Shown in pieces: positions 53,018 through 63,127 of a stretch of DNA of 64,000 bases. The stretch is from contig JAOSJQ010000001.1 in assembly GCA_027494035.1 (NCBI GenBank), positions 2,976,001 through 3,040,000 of the forward strand, given 5' to 3'. The translations under genes and the position numbers were made by a program. Position 1 is the first letter of the stretch. Each line of letters begins with the position of its first letter. Under the pieces are notes generated by a model. The model did no database searches and was not told the DNA's origin. It worked only from the letters and a program-made list of their open reading frames with translations. This DNA comes from UTCFX2 sp002050125. GTDB lineage: Bacteria > Chloroflexota > Anaerolineae > Anaerolineales > UBA4823.

Positions 53018-55552
53018 TCAATTGCCACGTTCAATCGCCATTTGAACCGCGCGGTAGGCGTTCACAATCCCATAACCGGTTGCGGTGCTGGGGAGCTGGT
53101 CGGCGCCCGGACAGTCGGGCAGCGCGCCGCGGTAAGGCTTGGCGGAATCGATCAAAATCTGTTCGGTGGTTTGGATGTCCCCAATCAGACTTGGGTTAGC
53201 AGACCACATCAGCGCCACGACACCGACGACGTGCGGTCCAGCCATCGAGGTGCCGCTGAACGCTCCGTAGCTGTCCTTGGGCAAGGACGAAAGCACCTGG
53301 ACGCCTGGGGCAACCAGGTCCGGTTTGACCAGACCGCTCTGGTCGAGGCTGGTCGAGCCGATGCTGCTGAAATAAGCGAGATCGCCTGTGTCGTCGATTG
53401 CGCCGACGGCAAAGACCTCGGCGTAAGTTGGCGGCGGGACGTTCAAGCTGCCGCATTTTGGACCGTCGTTGCCGGCGCTGCCCACCACAAAGACGCCCGC
53501 GGCGCGCAGCGCGCTGACCGCGGGATGAAACGTCTCAGCGTCGCAGCCTTCGATTTCAGGGCAGCCCCAGGAATTGTTCAGCACGTGTGCGCCGCGCCGC
53601 GGGTCGCCATCGTGGAGTGGGTCGCCGGTTTGGGGATAGGGCGCAAACGAGAATTGCATGCAGGTTAGATACAAAGCCGGGTTGCCAAGGTTGCGCGCCA
53701 GATTGACGCAGGCGATCCACTCGGCGTCGGGCGCAACGCCGGTGGTGTTGCCGACAATGGTGCCGAGCGTGTGAGTGCCGTGACCGCCAATGTCCACCGG
53801 CGCGGCGGTGTGGTTCCAGGGGTCGAGCCAGTTATAGTCGTCCCCCTCCGCGCGGCCGCGATAGGAATCAGCCAACTGGGGGTGATCGCCCTGCACACCG
53901 CTGTCGGACTGTCCGATGACAATGCCCTTGCCGCGCACGCCGAACTCCTCCCAGACGCGATCCGCCTGGATCAACGTCAGGTTCCAGGGTGTGCCTGTGA
54001 GCCCGTTAAGCGCGCCGCCTTGGGTCGAAAGCGAACCGGGCAAGGGGCGCAGAATGGGATTTTCCAGGATGCGGTCAACCTCCGGGCGGGTGAACAGCCA
54101 GAGCTTCACCAGGACATTGCCCTCGACGTCCAGCCCGTTGACCAGATAATAGGGCGTGTAATCAATCGAAAAACGGTCGAGGGTCTGGCGGATTGCCGCC
54201 TGGCTCTGATCCGCCTGTGCGACCAGCCGCGCGTACGCCTGCCGGCGCCGTTCGTTGTAATCCGCGATCTGAGGGATGTCGGTTAGATCCGCCTGCTCTT
54301 TGAGTACAACGAAGTAGCGGTCGCCGTGAAAGCCAGGCTGGCTGCGGTTCAGATAGGCGAGAAGCCCCCATGCGAAGCCAAAGACCAACAGCAAGGCGAG
54401 CGACGCGCCCAGCCATGTGCGGCGCGGGCTTTGGTTTTGCTCGCCCGGCGCGCGCGGAGACGACTTGCTAAGCGCGCGGACGAGCAGCGCGATAAACGTA
54501 AAGAAGATGATTATCAGCGCGGTAAAGAACGCGCCTTGAAACCCCTGCGCCAGCACCTCGCCCGCGCTGTCGCCCAAAACCAGCACCAGCTCATCGGGGT
54601 CGAAGAACACCAGCGGATAGCTCATGACCAAGCCGATCATGACGCCGATGGGCAGGATTTTCGGGAGCATGGACTTCCAGCCGGGCTGTTCTGCTGCGGA
54701 TGAAGGTGATAAGCTCAGGATGGACGCTAACGACACCACTAAACCGCCGAGAAATGGCAGGCTGATCATGGCGAAGAGTTGGACGCCGCCAAAACAAAAA
54801 CTCATGCTGCTGGCTAAAAGCAGCAGGAAAACGCTGAACCCCAGTCCATCCAGGAAAAAAGCGGATCTGGGCGCGGGGTCGGCGGAAGCGCTTTTCTGAA
54901 CGAAAAAGAGCTGAAAAACCAGCGCGGCAATCAATCCATTGATCAAGCCGACCAGGGTCATTAGAACCGTGTCCAGAAAGGAGCCAAAAGCGCCGCGGAG
55001 CAGCCAGGGGATCGCTGTGAAGACAACGACGACGCCAGCGGAAAGCCAGAGCAAGGCTTGGTTCGGGAGAGGGATTGAAGGTGAGCCTGCAACTTGCAGC
55101 GCAGGATCGGGCTGGTTTTTAGGGATTTTGGAAAGCCATTTGGAAATCGGGATGAGCGCCAGCAGGAAAACCAACCCAACGACGATTTGAAACACCGCTT
55201 GCAGATAGATCGCAGTGAAGGGGAAGAGAAAACCAACCGCCAGGAACAGCGTCAGGACGTGGGCGATCAGCCAGGCTTGATAGGTTTTACGGGTGGGGGT
55301 GCGCCAAAAGACGGCGAGCAGGATCAAGATGGGCGAGACCAGCGCGAGTTGAACCCCAATCCCAATCAGCGCGGCGATCCTGGGCGCGCCGTCGGGCGAG
55401 AAGGTGGTTCCCAGGGTGGAGAAATGGCGGATGAATACGACCATCGCAGCCCCAGCGCTCAGGATCGCCAGGATGGCAAAGTCGAGGCAGCCCGGAAATC
55501 GATCCGGCTGGCGGCTTGAAGCGGGAACGGAAGGTTTGATTTCAGGATCCAT
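53018..55552 (-). CDS. Subtilisin-like (S8) protease with a large polytopic N-terminal membrane domain
   Basis: The protein has 844 residues. The first 415 contain about ten hydrophobic segments, with no similarity I recognise. Next is a propeptide-like region (GDRYFVVLKEQADL) and then the S8 domain. The catalytic residues are Asp550 in GQSDSGVQGDHP, His591 in GGHGTHTLG, the oxyanion Asn in VLNNSWGCPE (about 660) and Ser769 in SGTSMAGPH. The domain carries five or six Cys, among them CVNLARN and LTCMQF, so disulfides outside the cell are likely. Subtilases normally have a single signal peptide or stalk; a ten-helix membrane module in front is unusual. No frameshift is needed, so the fusion is intact in the sequence. 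Confidence 0.85.
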   Translation of the reverse strand: MDPEIKPSVPASSRQPDRFPGCLDFAILAILSAGAAMVVFIRHFSTLGTTFSPDGAPRIAALIGIGVQLALVSPILILLAVFWRTPTRKTYQAWLIAHVLTLFLAVGFLFPFTAIYLQAVFQIVVGLVFLLALIPISKWLSKIPKNQPDPALQVAGSPSIPLPNQALLWLSAGVVVVFTAIPWLLRGAFGSFLDTVLMTLVGLINGLIAALVFQLFFVQKSASADPAPRSAFFLDGLGFSVFLLLLASSMSFCFGGVQLFAMISLPFLGGLVVSLASILSLSPSSAAEQPGWKSMLPKILPIGVMIGLVMSYPLVFFDPDELVLVLGDSAGEVLAQGFQGAFFTALIIIFFTFIALLVRALSKSSPRAPGEQNQSPRRTWLGASLALLLVFGFAWGLLAYLNRSQPGFHGDRYFVVLKEQADLTDIPQIADYNERRRQAYARLVAQADQSQAAIRQTLDRFSIDYTPYYLVNGLDVEGNVLVKLWLFTRPEVDRILENPILRPLPGSLSTQGGALNGLTGTPWNLTLIQADRVWEEFGVRGKGIVIGQSDSGVQGDHPQLADSYRGRAEGDDYNWLDPWNHTAAPVDIGGHGTHTLGTIVGNTTGVAPDAEWIACVNLARNLGNPALYLTCMQFSFAPYPQTGDPLHDGDPRRGAHVLNNSWGCPEIEGCDAETFHPAVSALRAAGVFVVGSAGNDGPKCGSLNVPPPTYAEVFAVGAIDDTGDLAYFSSIGSTSLDQSGLVKPDLVAPGVQVLSSLPKDSYGAFSGTSMAGPHVVGVVALMWSANPSLIGDIQTTEQILIDSAKPYRGALPDCPGADQLPSTATGYGIVNAYRAVQMAIERGN

Positions 55553-55582
55553 GTTTGCCTTGTCGATACAATTTTAACCGGA

Positions 55583-57032
55583 TCAGGGCGAGGCTGCCCT
55601 TTTCTCGGAGCGGAATGCGGTCGTGAAAATTCCCAGGGCGCAAATGGCTGCGGCTACGATCATGCTCGTCTGGAAACCGGCGATAGTTTCTAAGGCGCTC
55701 GGGTTGGCAGCGGTTCCGATAACGGTCGTAAATACCGCCCCAGCAAGCGCAACCCCCAGCGCCATGCCGGCGTTACGCGCCGTGGCAAGCACACCGGAGG
55801 CGATTCCCTGCCGGTGGCGCGGCGCGGCGCCCATCAACGCGCTGGTGTTGGGCGAGATGAATACACCGATCCCGAGCCCTACAAAAGCGAGGCGAATCAC
55901 AATCTCGGTCAGCGAAGAATCGATGGTCAGTCCCGAAAGCAGGTATAAGCCCAGGGACAACATGCTCATCCCCGCCAGCGCGGGCAGCCAGGTACCGATG
56001 CGGTCGGAAATCGAGCCGCTCAGCGGGGCGGCGATTGCCATCACGATCGGCATGGCGGTCAACACCAAGCCGGCTCCGGAGGGGGTGAACCCCATCCCCT
56101 GGATCAGGTAGAATGGCATCAGGAAAGTGATGCTGTAAACGCCGATGTAATTGATCACCGCGCTGACCACGGATGACGAGAAGACGCGGCTCGAGAACAG
56201 GCTCAAATCCAGCATTGGATTTTCGGCGCGCCTTTCGACCATCCAGAACCCGCCAAGCGCCAGAACGGACAGGATGATGGGTCCCAGCACCAGCCATGAC
56301 GTCCAGCCAAACAGGTAACCCTGGTTCAGGCTGAAAATCAGCAAGACCAAGCCGACCATAAACAACCCCGCGCCGAGAAAATCAAATTTGACCCTTTTTG
56401 CCGATGGCGCGTCCGCGCGAATGAAGATGAGACTCAATATGAATGCGGTGATCCCAACCGGGATGTTGATGTAAAACACCGCCCGCCAACTGAATTGATC
56501 GGTGAGCCAGCCGCCCAACGACGGACCCACCGTGAGACCCAGGTAGGTCATGGTGGCTTGCAGCCCCAGCGCCTGGCCGCGCTGCCGCCCCGGAAAGCTG
56601 GAGGTCAGGATTGCGGGGGAATTCGCCTGGAGCACGGATGCGCCCAGCGCCTGGACTGCCCGAAAGAAGATCAGGATTTCGATGGACGGCGCCAGCCCGC
56701 AAAAGAATGAGCCCCAGCAGAAAAACGCCAAACCCCGACAGATAGATGCGCTTGTGACCGTGCAGGTCGCCCAGGCGTCCAAAACCCAGCAGCACGCCGC
56801 TCAGCACCAGCAGATAAATCGTCACAACCCATTCGACGGTCGAGACCGAGCTGATAAAGTGGTCTTTGAGCACCGGCAGGATGATGTTCACCACGCTGCC
56901 GTCCAGCGCGGACATGAAGGTGCCGATGCCAATTGCAAGCAGGATCCACCATTTGCGGGAGGGGTTTTCTTGGAACGGATCGGGCTGGCTCGAACTAAGG
57001 GGATGCCTGGAAGCGGGTTCTCCGTGGTTCAT
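55583..57032 (-). CDS. MFS drug:H+ antiporter, DHA2 (14-TM) family, frameshifted near 56706
   Basis: The first helices show MSALDGSVVNIILPVL (DHA2 motif D1), VEWVVTIYLLVLSG and the loop GRLGDLHGHKRIYLSG (motif A). A missing T in a TTTT run near 56706 shifts the frame; it resumes FCGLAPSIEILIFFRAVQALGAS. The rest is GLTVGPSLGGWLTDQFSWR (motif C) and further helices up to IGTAANPSALETI before the last one. The corrected length is about 483 residues. Such proteins export cationic drugs or other lipophilic compounds by proton antiport. The real substrate is unknown. Confidence 0.85.
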
Positions 57033-57048
57033 TTGGGGTCACCGCCGG

Positions 57049-57999
57049 TTATGCCAGGATCAGTTTTTCTGAAATGCTCACCCCGCGATGGATGCGGCTG
57101 ATGATATCCGCCAGCATGCCGGCGACCGACAAGGTGACAATCTTTGGGTGGCGTTTGTCTGGAGGGAGGGGGATTGTGTTGGTCGTGACCAGCTTCTCGA
57201 TGCGTTCTTCTTTTTCGAGAATCTCCAGCGCGGAGGGCAGCAAGACCGGGTGGGTCACCGCAAAATATGCGCTGCCTTCGGCGCCGCGGTCATACAGCGC
57301 ATCCAGTTGTTTCATCACGCTCCCGCTCGCCATCAGATCGTCGATGACGATCGGTCGGTGTCCGGCGATCTCGCCGACGACGTGGGTCGTCTCGGTGTTT
57401 TGAAAGCCGAAGCGCCGCTTTTGCATGATCACCAGCGGGAGGTTCAGCCGTTCGGCGTACTTGCCAGCCATGCCGGCGCGCCCTACATCGGGGCTGACGA
57501 TCGCGGCGTTGGCAAATTCCGGCTTGCGAAAATACTCTGCTAGGAGCGGGATCGCCGTCAAGGGATCCACCGGGATGTTGAAGAAGCCCTGCATGGCGCG
57601 GTTGTGGATGTCGACGTAGACCACCCGCGCCGCGCCGAGGGTTTCCACCAGATTGACAACCACCCGGGCGCTGATGGCTTCGCGCCCGCGCGCCATGCGG
57701 TCCTGGCGGGCGTAGGGGAAATACGGGATCACCAGGTTGACGCTGTGGGCGCTCGCCCGGCGAAACGCGTCCAGATACAACAGCATTTCGATAAGATTGT
57801 CGTTGACCGGCACGGAGCAGGGTTGGATCAAGAAGATGTCTTGATCGCGGACGACTTCGTCAATCATGACGTGGATCTCGCTGTCTGGAAGCCGCTGGGT
57901 GGAGGATCTTCCGACAGTTGTGCCAAGGATGGCGGCAACCTCGTTAGCCAGCTCCGGGTGAGACGAACCGGAAAATATGCGCAATGGGTGGACGGACAT
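57049..57999 (-). CDS. prs: Ribose-phosphate pyrophosphokinase
   Basis: This 316-residue enzyme makes PRPP from ribose-5-phosphate and ATP. The N-terminal domain shows FSGSSHPELANEVAAILG and FLIQPCSVPVNDNLIEML, followed by the flexible loop IPYFPYARQDRMARGREAIS. The C-terminal domain has VYVDIHNRAMQGFFNIP, SPDVGRAGMAGKYAERL and the PRPP-binding loop PIVIDDLMASGSVM. That loop reads DLMASGS where the usual form is DMIDTGGT, so the family signature is slightly relaxed. The length is standard. It lies 17 bases downstream of the DHA2 start on the same strand, probably independent. Confidence 0.9.
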   Translation of the reverse strand: MSVHPLRIFSGSSHPELANEVAAILGTTVGRSSTQRLPDSEIHVMIDEVVRDQDIFLIQPCSVPVNDNLIEMLLYLDAFRRASAHSVNLVIPYFPYARQDRMARGREAISARVVVNLVETLGAARVVYVDIHNRAMQGFFNIPVDPLTAIPLLAEYFRKPEFANAAIVSPDVGRAGMAGKYAERLNLPLVIMQKRRFGFQNTETTHVVGEIAGHRPIVIDDLMASGSVMKQLDALYDRGAEGSAYFAVTHPVLLPSALEILEKEERIEKLVTTNTIPLPPDKRHPKIVTLSVAGMLADIISRIHRGVSISEKLILA

Positions 58000-58055
58000 T
58001 TTTCTTCTTTGATGTGGAGGATGATCGTTGCCGGTTGCTGTAATAACAGAGACGA

Positions 58056-60566
58056 TTATACCTTACGTTTGCGCGCGCCCGCGGCGGGCTTCATGACGAA
58101 ACGATGCGCGGTGAATTTTTCGACGGCGGGGCGCGAAAAAAGCATTGGGTGATATTTGGCGTTGAACCAGGCGGAGACCTGGTCGGCGTAATGCGGGCTG
58201 GCGGGGTTGCCGGACTGCCCCGGCGCCAGCACCGAGAGGGAATTGTCCAGATCTGCCAGGTCGATGATCATGCGGTAGACCGGACCGATAATCAGGCTGG
58301 TATCCAGGTTGTGAAAGCTCGCGCCGCTCGCCCAGACGGTGGTGTGATCCCCGCCAATGGGATAGGGTCCAAGGTTGAAAATGCTGCCTAACAGCGGATT
58401 AGAACCCAAGGGATGGCTGAGGTTGAGTTGGTGGATTTTCCCCCAACTCCAGCTCTGTGGGGAGGGACCGAACCGCTCTTTGAGTTCCTGAATAGCCTGC
58501 TCCAGCGCGGTCAGGATCAAGGCGTCGCGGTTTGGATCCGAGCCAAAGTCGAACCAGGGCGAATCGGGCTTGGCGAGTTGGTCGTTGAGCCAGGGCAGCC
58601 AGCGTTCACCGAACAAGCTCGCCGGCGCCAGAACCGGCGTAGGTCCCTTGCCCATAAAGCGCTCGGTCAATTCAAGCGCAGGTTTGGGCTGTTCCGCGGG
58701 CGTCGAAACAGCCGGGTCAGATGCGGTTTCTGGATCGCCCGGCTGCGGGTCGAGCCGTTCAGTCAGCATCAATGCGATCATTTTGCGGATAAACACCTGG
58801 TAAATGGCGGCTTCGGGGCTGTCCTTCCCCAGCGTACCGTCCCAGCGGCGCATGCGGTCGAGAATTTTATGCGCCTCGGTTTCCTCATTGTGGGCGGAAT
58901 CGGGGAGCTGGAGGCTGGACAGGATTTTGACGATGCTGCGCGCCGAAGGCGAACATTGATCGAATTGCATTTGCTGGATGAACTCCAGGTCGATCTTGTC
59001 CGAAGCGGGGCGCAAGTTTGGATCGAGGATCATTTCGGTGATCCGCTGGGCGCGGTCTCCGGAGATCGGTTCGAGCTCCAAATCGATGGGGTAACTGGCG
59101 TCGAAAACCCGGTTGTTGGCGGTTACGACGTATCCCTGAGAGGGGTTTTGCAGGTCGGGGAGCGCCTCGAAGGGCAAATAACTCGACCATTCGTATTCAT
59201 CGCTCCAGCCGGGCACAGGCGTGCGCCCGCGGCCCTTCTTGCGCAGCGGGATTTTGCCCGCCAGGGTATAGCCGATGTTGCCGCTGCGATCGGCGTAGAC
59301 GATGTTTTGCGCGGGGGTTGCCCAGAAGCGCAAACCCGCCTTGAAGTCCTCATTATTTTTGGCGCGGGTGATCTCGAACAGGGTTTGGACCATATCGTCG
59401 GGGTCCAGCGCAGTCCACCTGAGCGCGAGCGGCTGGTCGTCGCACAGGTCGGGGGCGAGTTCGGTGATGATGGGACCGTGCCGGGTGACGATCACCTCGT
59501 GGTCAACGGGCGCTGCGCCGTGGACAGCGATCTTTTCGTGCAGGACCTGGGCTTTCTCCCAATGACCGTTGTATTCGGTTTCAACCTCGCCGGTTTCGAG
59601 CCGCCGCAGGCGCTCGATGTACAAATCCTGCACATCGGGGAAGCCGTTGGTGAACCCCCAGGCGACATGACCGTTGTGACCGGCGACCACGCCCGGGATC
59701 CCCGGGAAAGTCACCCCCGACAAAGCGATATCTCCGGCGCATAGGTGATTCTCGAACCAGACTGCGGGCACTGCCATGCCCAAATGCATGTCGTTCGCCA
59801 GGATCGGCATTCCGGATTGGGTCAGCGACCCGGAGAGCGCCCAGTTGTTGCTGCCCAAACCGGCGTAGGGCGAGGGACCGGAAAACGGGCGGGTCTGGTT
59901 GACCCGGTTCAGCAGATCGAAATCCAGCCGCGAATAATCCAGCCCGGGAGGGAGGATGTAGGGCCAGCGCGCCAAGTGCGGGGCTTCCAGTTCAGCGGCT
60001 TTCTCGGGACCCAGCCGAGAAATAAGCTGCGCGCGCAGCAGCTCGGCTTCCCAGTTCACGCTTAGGCTCCAAGCCATCATTTTGATCCAGCCCAGTGTGT
60101 CCGCGGTTTTCCAGGGTTCGGGCTGGTACTTGAGCAGGGAAATCTCCACCGGGAGTTTTTTGCGTTTGAGAAAAACATTGACGCCGTTGGCGTAATTCAG
60201 CAGATAGCCCTTGGTCTGCTCGTTCAGCAGGGACACCTCGAAATCCGCGACGCGCTGGAGCGTCAGGGTGCGCATCCAGCGGTCGAGCGGCAGGGTGACC
60301 GCCCCCAGAATTTCCGAGAGCCGCCCGGCGATCAAGCGGCGCTGGAACTCCATTTGCCAGAAACGCTCCTGGGCGTGCACAAAGCCTTGAGCGAAAAGCA
60401 GATCGCTCAGGTTGTTCGCATAGATATGGGGAACGCCCCAGCGGTCGCGCAGAATTTCGACGGGACCTTCCAGCCCGGATATTTTTAGCTCTCCATCCAC
60501 TTTTGGCAGGCGGATCCAAGCCATTAATTTGATGATGGGACGCAAGACAAGACTGGAAACGTTCAT
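58056..60566 (-). CDS. Penicillin acylase family (Ntn hydrolase, S45) amidase
   Basis: The protein has 836 residues. VEILRDRWGVPHIYANN and FAQGFVHAQERFWQMEFQRR open the alpha-chain part. The nucleophile Ser that becomes the N-terminus of the beta chain after self-cleavage lies in GLGSNNWALSGS. Downstream are NDMHLGMAVPAVWFENHL, GVTFPGIPGVVAGHNGHVAWG and SWGKIHQLNLSHPLG. The usual signal peptide is missing; the N-terminal LRPIIKLMAWIRLP is only weakly hydrophobic, so location is uncertain. Family members cleave acyl side chains from beta-lactams, N-acyl-homoserine lactones or lipid amides. An MFS exporter gene lies 13 bases upstream and runs the same way. Confidence 0.9.
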   Translation of the reverse strand: MNVSSLVLRPIIKLMAWIRLPKVDGELKISGLEGPVEILRDRWGVPHIYANNLSDLLFAQGFVHAQERFWQMEFQRRLIAGRLSEILGAVTLPLDRWMRTLTLQRVADFEVSLLNEQTKGYLLNYANGVNVFLKRKKLPVEISLLKYQPEPWKTADTLGWIKMMAWSLSVNWEAELLRAQLISRLGPEKAAELEAPHLARWPYILPPGLDYSRLDFDLLNRVNQTRPFSGPSPYAGLGSNNWALSGSLTQSGMPILANDMHLGMAVPAVWFENHLCAGDIALSGVTFPGIPGVVAGHNGHVAWGFTNGFPDVQDLYIERLRRLETGEVETEYNGHWEKAQVLHEKIAVHGAAPVDHEVIVTRHGPIITELAPDLCDDQPLALRWTALDPDDMVQTLFEITRAKNNEDFKAGLRFWATPAQNIVYADRSGNIGYTLAGKIPLRKKGRGRTPVPGWSDEYEWSSYLPFEALPDLQNPSQGYVVTANNRVFDASYPIDLELEPISGDRAQRITEMILDPNLRPASDKIDLEFIQQMQFDQCSPSARSIVKILSSLQLPDSAHNEETEAHKILDRMRRWDGTLGKDSPEAAIYQVFIRKMIALMLTERLDPQPGDPETASDPAVSTPAEQPKPALELTERFMGKGPTPVLAPASLFGERWLPWLNDQLAKPDSPWFDFGSDPNRDALILTALEQAIQELKERFGPSPQSWSWGKIHQLNLSHPLGSNPLLGSIFNLGPYPIGGDHTTVWASGASFHNLDTSLIIGPVYRMIIDLADLDNSLSVLAPGQSGNPASPHYADQVSAWFNAKYHPMLFSRPAVEKFTAHRFVMKPAAGARKRKV

Positions 60567-60579
60567 AGCGGGGTCTCCA

Positions 60580-61814
60580 TTATTCGATACGGCGGATGCT
60601 GGGTATAAAAATCGCGACCGCAGTAAAAAATGCGAGCATAATCAGGCAGGAAACGACCAGTGCCACGGGCGCGGAGACGCGTTCAGCCACCTCGCCGAGC
60701 AGCAGCGACCCGACCGGGATCAACCCAAAATAGGTGAGGCTGAAGATGCTCATCACCCGGCCGCGCAATTCATCCGCGACATGGGTTTGGAGGATGGCGT
60801 TCGCCATATTCATCACCATCACCAGCGCTGCGCCAGCGCCGCACAACGCGGCAAGGGCGGGCGGGATCTGGCGGATGAATGAGAAAATGAGCAAAGAAAC
60901 CGGGAACAGAAACGTGCCCAGGGTCATCATTTTACCGTGATATTTGAACCTCCCCAGCGAGGCAATCAGCAGCGCGCCGATCAGCGCGCCCACGCCGCGG
61001 GCGGAGTTCAATAAACCGTTGGTGGTTGCATCTCCGCCCAGCACGCCAACCGCCCAGGCGGGCAGCAGGATCACAAAGGAGAACCCGAACATGCCGGTAA
61101 CACCGACCATCGCGATGATGGTGCGCAGCCGTTCGGATTTGGCGGTATAGCGGACACCCTCAACCAATTCGACGATTGCCGAGCGCTTGACGATCCTTTT
61201 GGGCGGGTTGGGGATCTTCAAGAGCCAGAGGGCAAGGATCACCGCAATGAAAGAGAACCCGTTGATCGTAAAGCACCAGGCGGGTCCCACGGCGGCGTAA
61301 ATCAGCCCGGCAGCCGCTGGTCCCACGATCGCGCCGGTGTTGAACATCATGCCGTTCAGCGCGATCGCGTTGGTGAGGTCCTCGCGATCGACCAGTTCGG
61401 GCGCGAGCGCCAGGCGGGCGGGCGCATCGAACGCGTTGACAATTCCCAGCGAGAATGCCAGAACCAGGATGTGCCAGGGTTGGACGATTCCGCTGAAGAC
61501 GAGCCCTGCCAGGATGAACGCCAGGATCAACATAGCTGACTGGGTGATGATCAGGATCGTGCGGCGTGAAATCCGGTCGATCATCACCCCGCCGATGAGC
61601 ATAAAAACCAGCTCGGAATGCCATCGGCGAACCCGACATATCCGAGATACGCCGGGGAACGGGTGAGTTCGTAGATGAGAAAACCCTGCGCGGTGACCTG
61701 CATCCAGGTACCAAACAGCGATACGATCTGACCTAAAAACCACGTGCGGTAATTCGGATATTTTAGCGCGGCGAAGGTTCGTTCAAACCTGGCAATTGAA
61801 CTGATGGTCTGCAT
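60580..61814 (-). CDS. MFS transporter of the EntS/MFS_3 type, frameshifted near 61642
   Basis: The N-terminus FAALKYPNYRTWFLGQIVSLFG and GFLIYELTRSPAYLG is typical of MFS_3 exporters. A missing G near 61642 (TGGTTTTT) breaks the frame after FADGIPS. It continues VFMLIGGVMIDRISRRTILI (motif A), AFDAPARLALAPELVDREDL, NGMMFNTGAIVGPAAAGLIY and GALLIASLGRFKYHGK. The corrected protein has about 411 residues and 12 helices. Relatives export siderophores or macrolides. It is the gene directly before the penicillin acylase, 13 bases apart, so the two are probably cotranscribed. Confidence 0.85.
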
Positions 61815-61825
61815 TTTTCGAAAAA

Positions 61826-63127
61826 CTAGCTAAAAGCGGTTGGTTCAGTCGCTCCTTTTAGAATTTCGGCGAGCGCGTCGAGCGGCGGGTAACCGTACGC
61901 GGCGGCAAGCAGCTCAACCGGATGGATAGCCGGCAGGTGGGCGCCGTGGGTGATTTGCCAACGGCAGGTCTCGCTGTCGCACACCACCAGGGGACCGCCG
62001 AATTGGCGCGCCTTCTCGAACAGCGGCGCGCCAATTGCCATAGAAATCGCATATTTTTCGCTCTTGTAACCGTATGTGCCGGCGATTCCGCAACAGCTAA
62101 CCTCGCTCTCGCGGATCTCCAGCCCGGGGATCAGCCCAAGCAGTTCGCTCCCGAGGTGACCGAGCCGGTGAGCGCGATACTGGCAGGGGATATGGTAAAG
62201 CAGCCGCAGGTTGACCGACGCCAGTTCCAGGTTCAGCAGCCCTTCGGCGTGCAGCAGCAGCAAGAATTCATTGAAATCGTAGGTGGATTTTGCGACCAGC
62301 GCGCTGTCTTCGTCGTGCATGTCCAATAGTTCGGGCGCTTCTTCTTTGAGCGTTAACGTGCAGCTCGTGGAAGTCCCGACGATGGGTATTCCGGCGCGGG
62401 CGAATTCCACCAGATTGGCGACGTTCGAGCGATGGTAGCGGCGGGCTGCGGCGAACTCGCCGTTCGAGAGCAGCGGCAAACCGCAGCAGTTCTGCCGCGG
62501 AACGATCACCTCGAAGCCGAGGTGTTCCAAGACCTGAACCGCGGCGACGCCGATCCGGCGCTCGTAATACTGGGTCGAGCAGCCATGAAAATAGACCACC
62601 TTTCTGCCCGGCAGCGCGGGCGCCCGCCGCGCATGATTTTTGAACCAGGCGGTGAAGGTGTCGCTCGAAAACGCCGGCAGGGGGGCTTCACGCGCAACGC
62701 CAAAAACCTTATCCGCCAGGAGCCGGGCGGCGGGGAGGTTGAGCAAATAGTTCGCCGCCGGCGCGATTGGACGCGCGGCTTTGCCGAGCAGTTCCGGACG
62801 CGCAAGCAGGTTGTTGCGCAGCCGGAGAACCAGATTGAACGCGCCCTGCTCGACCATTACCGCGCGCGCCCGCGCGTTCATCTCGGCGATTTTGACCCCG
62901 GTCGGACACGCCAGGTTGCACACGCGGCACCCGTCGCAGTAATCGACCGAGGCGTCCGGGTTCGGCTGACCCGGCTGGCGGAACCGTCCAGCCTGCGGGG
63001 CGGCGTATTTGGGACCGGGGAAGAGGTCGGTCACCGCGCTGACCGGACAAACCGAGGTGCAGATGTTGCACTTAATGCACTGGTCGAGGGTCATCTCGAC
63101 CGGAGGCGGAAAAAGACCCTCTTTCAT
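61826..63127 (-). CDS. glpC: Anaerobic glycerol-3-phosphate dehydrogenase subunit C
   Basis: This 433-residue iron-sulfur subunit has two 4Fe-4S ferredoxin motifs: Cys17, 20, 23, 27 in QCIKCNICTSVCP and Cys63, 66, 69, 73 in YCDGCRVCNLACP. Two cysteine-rich CCG domains follow, with VYFHGCSTQYYE, RQNCCGLPLLSNG, YHIPCQYRAHRLG and VSCCGIAGTYG. It passes electrons from the GlpAB dehydrogenase to the menaquinone pool. It overlaps glpB by ATGA. The gene order glpB, glpC and the end of the window agree with a glpABC operon. Confidence 0.93.
   Translation of the reverse strand: MKEGLFPPPVEMTLDQCIKCNICTSVCPVSAVTDLFPGPKYAAPQAGRFRQPGQPNPDASVDYCDGCRVCNLACPTGVKIAEMNARARAVMVEQGAFNLVLRLRNNLLARPELLGKAARPIAPAANYLLNLPAARLLADKVFGVAREAPLPAFSSDTFTAWFKNHARRAPALPGRKVVYFHGCSTQYYERRIGVAAVQVLEHLGFEVIVPRQNCCGLPLLSNGEFAAARRYHRSNVANLVEFARAGIPIVGTSTSCTLTLKEEAPELLDMHDEDSALVAKSTYDFNEFLLLLHAEGLLNLELASVNLRLLYHIPCQYRAHRLGHLGSELLGLIPGLEIRESEVSCCGIAGTYGYKSEKYAISMAIGAPLFEKARQFGGPLVVCDSETCRWQITHGAHLPAIHPVELLAAAYGYPPLDALAEILKGATEPTAFS

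Noticed and set aside
58413..59744. A 443-codon open frame on the plus strand
   Set aside because: It is antisense to the penicillin acylase gene, whose motifs are unmistakable. The plus-strand translation is Arg/Gly/Val-rich with no domain, as expected for a shadow frame in GC-rich DNA.
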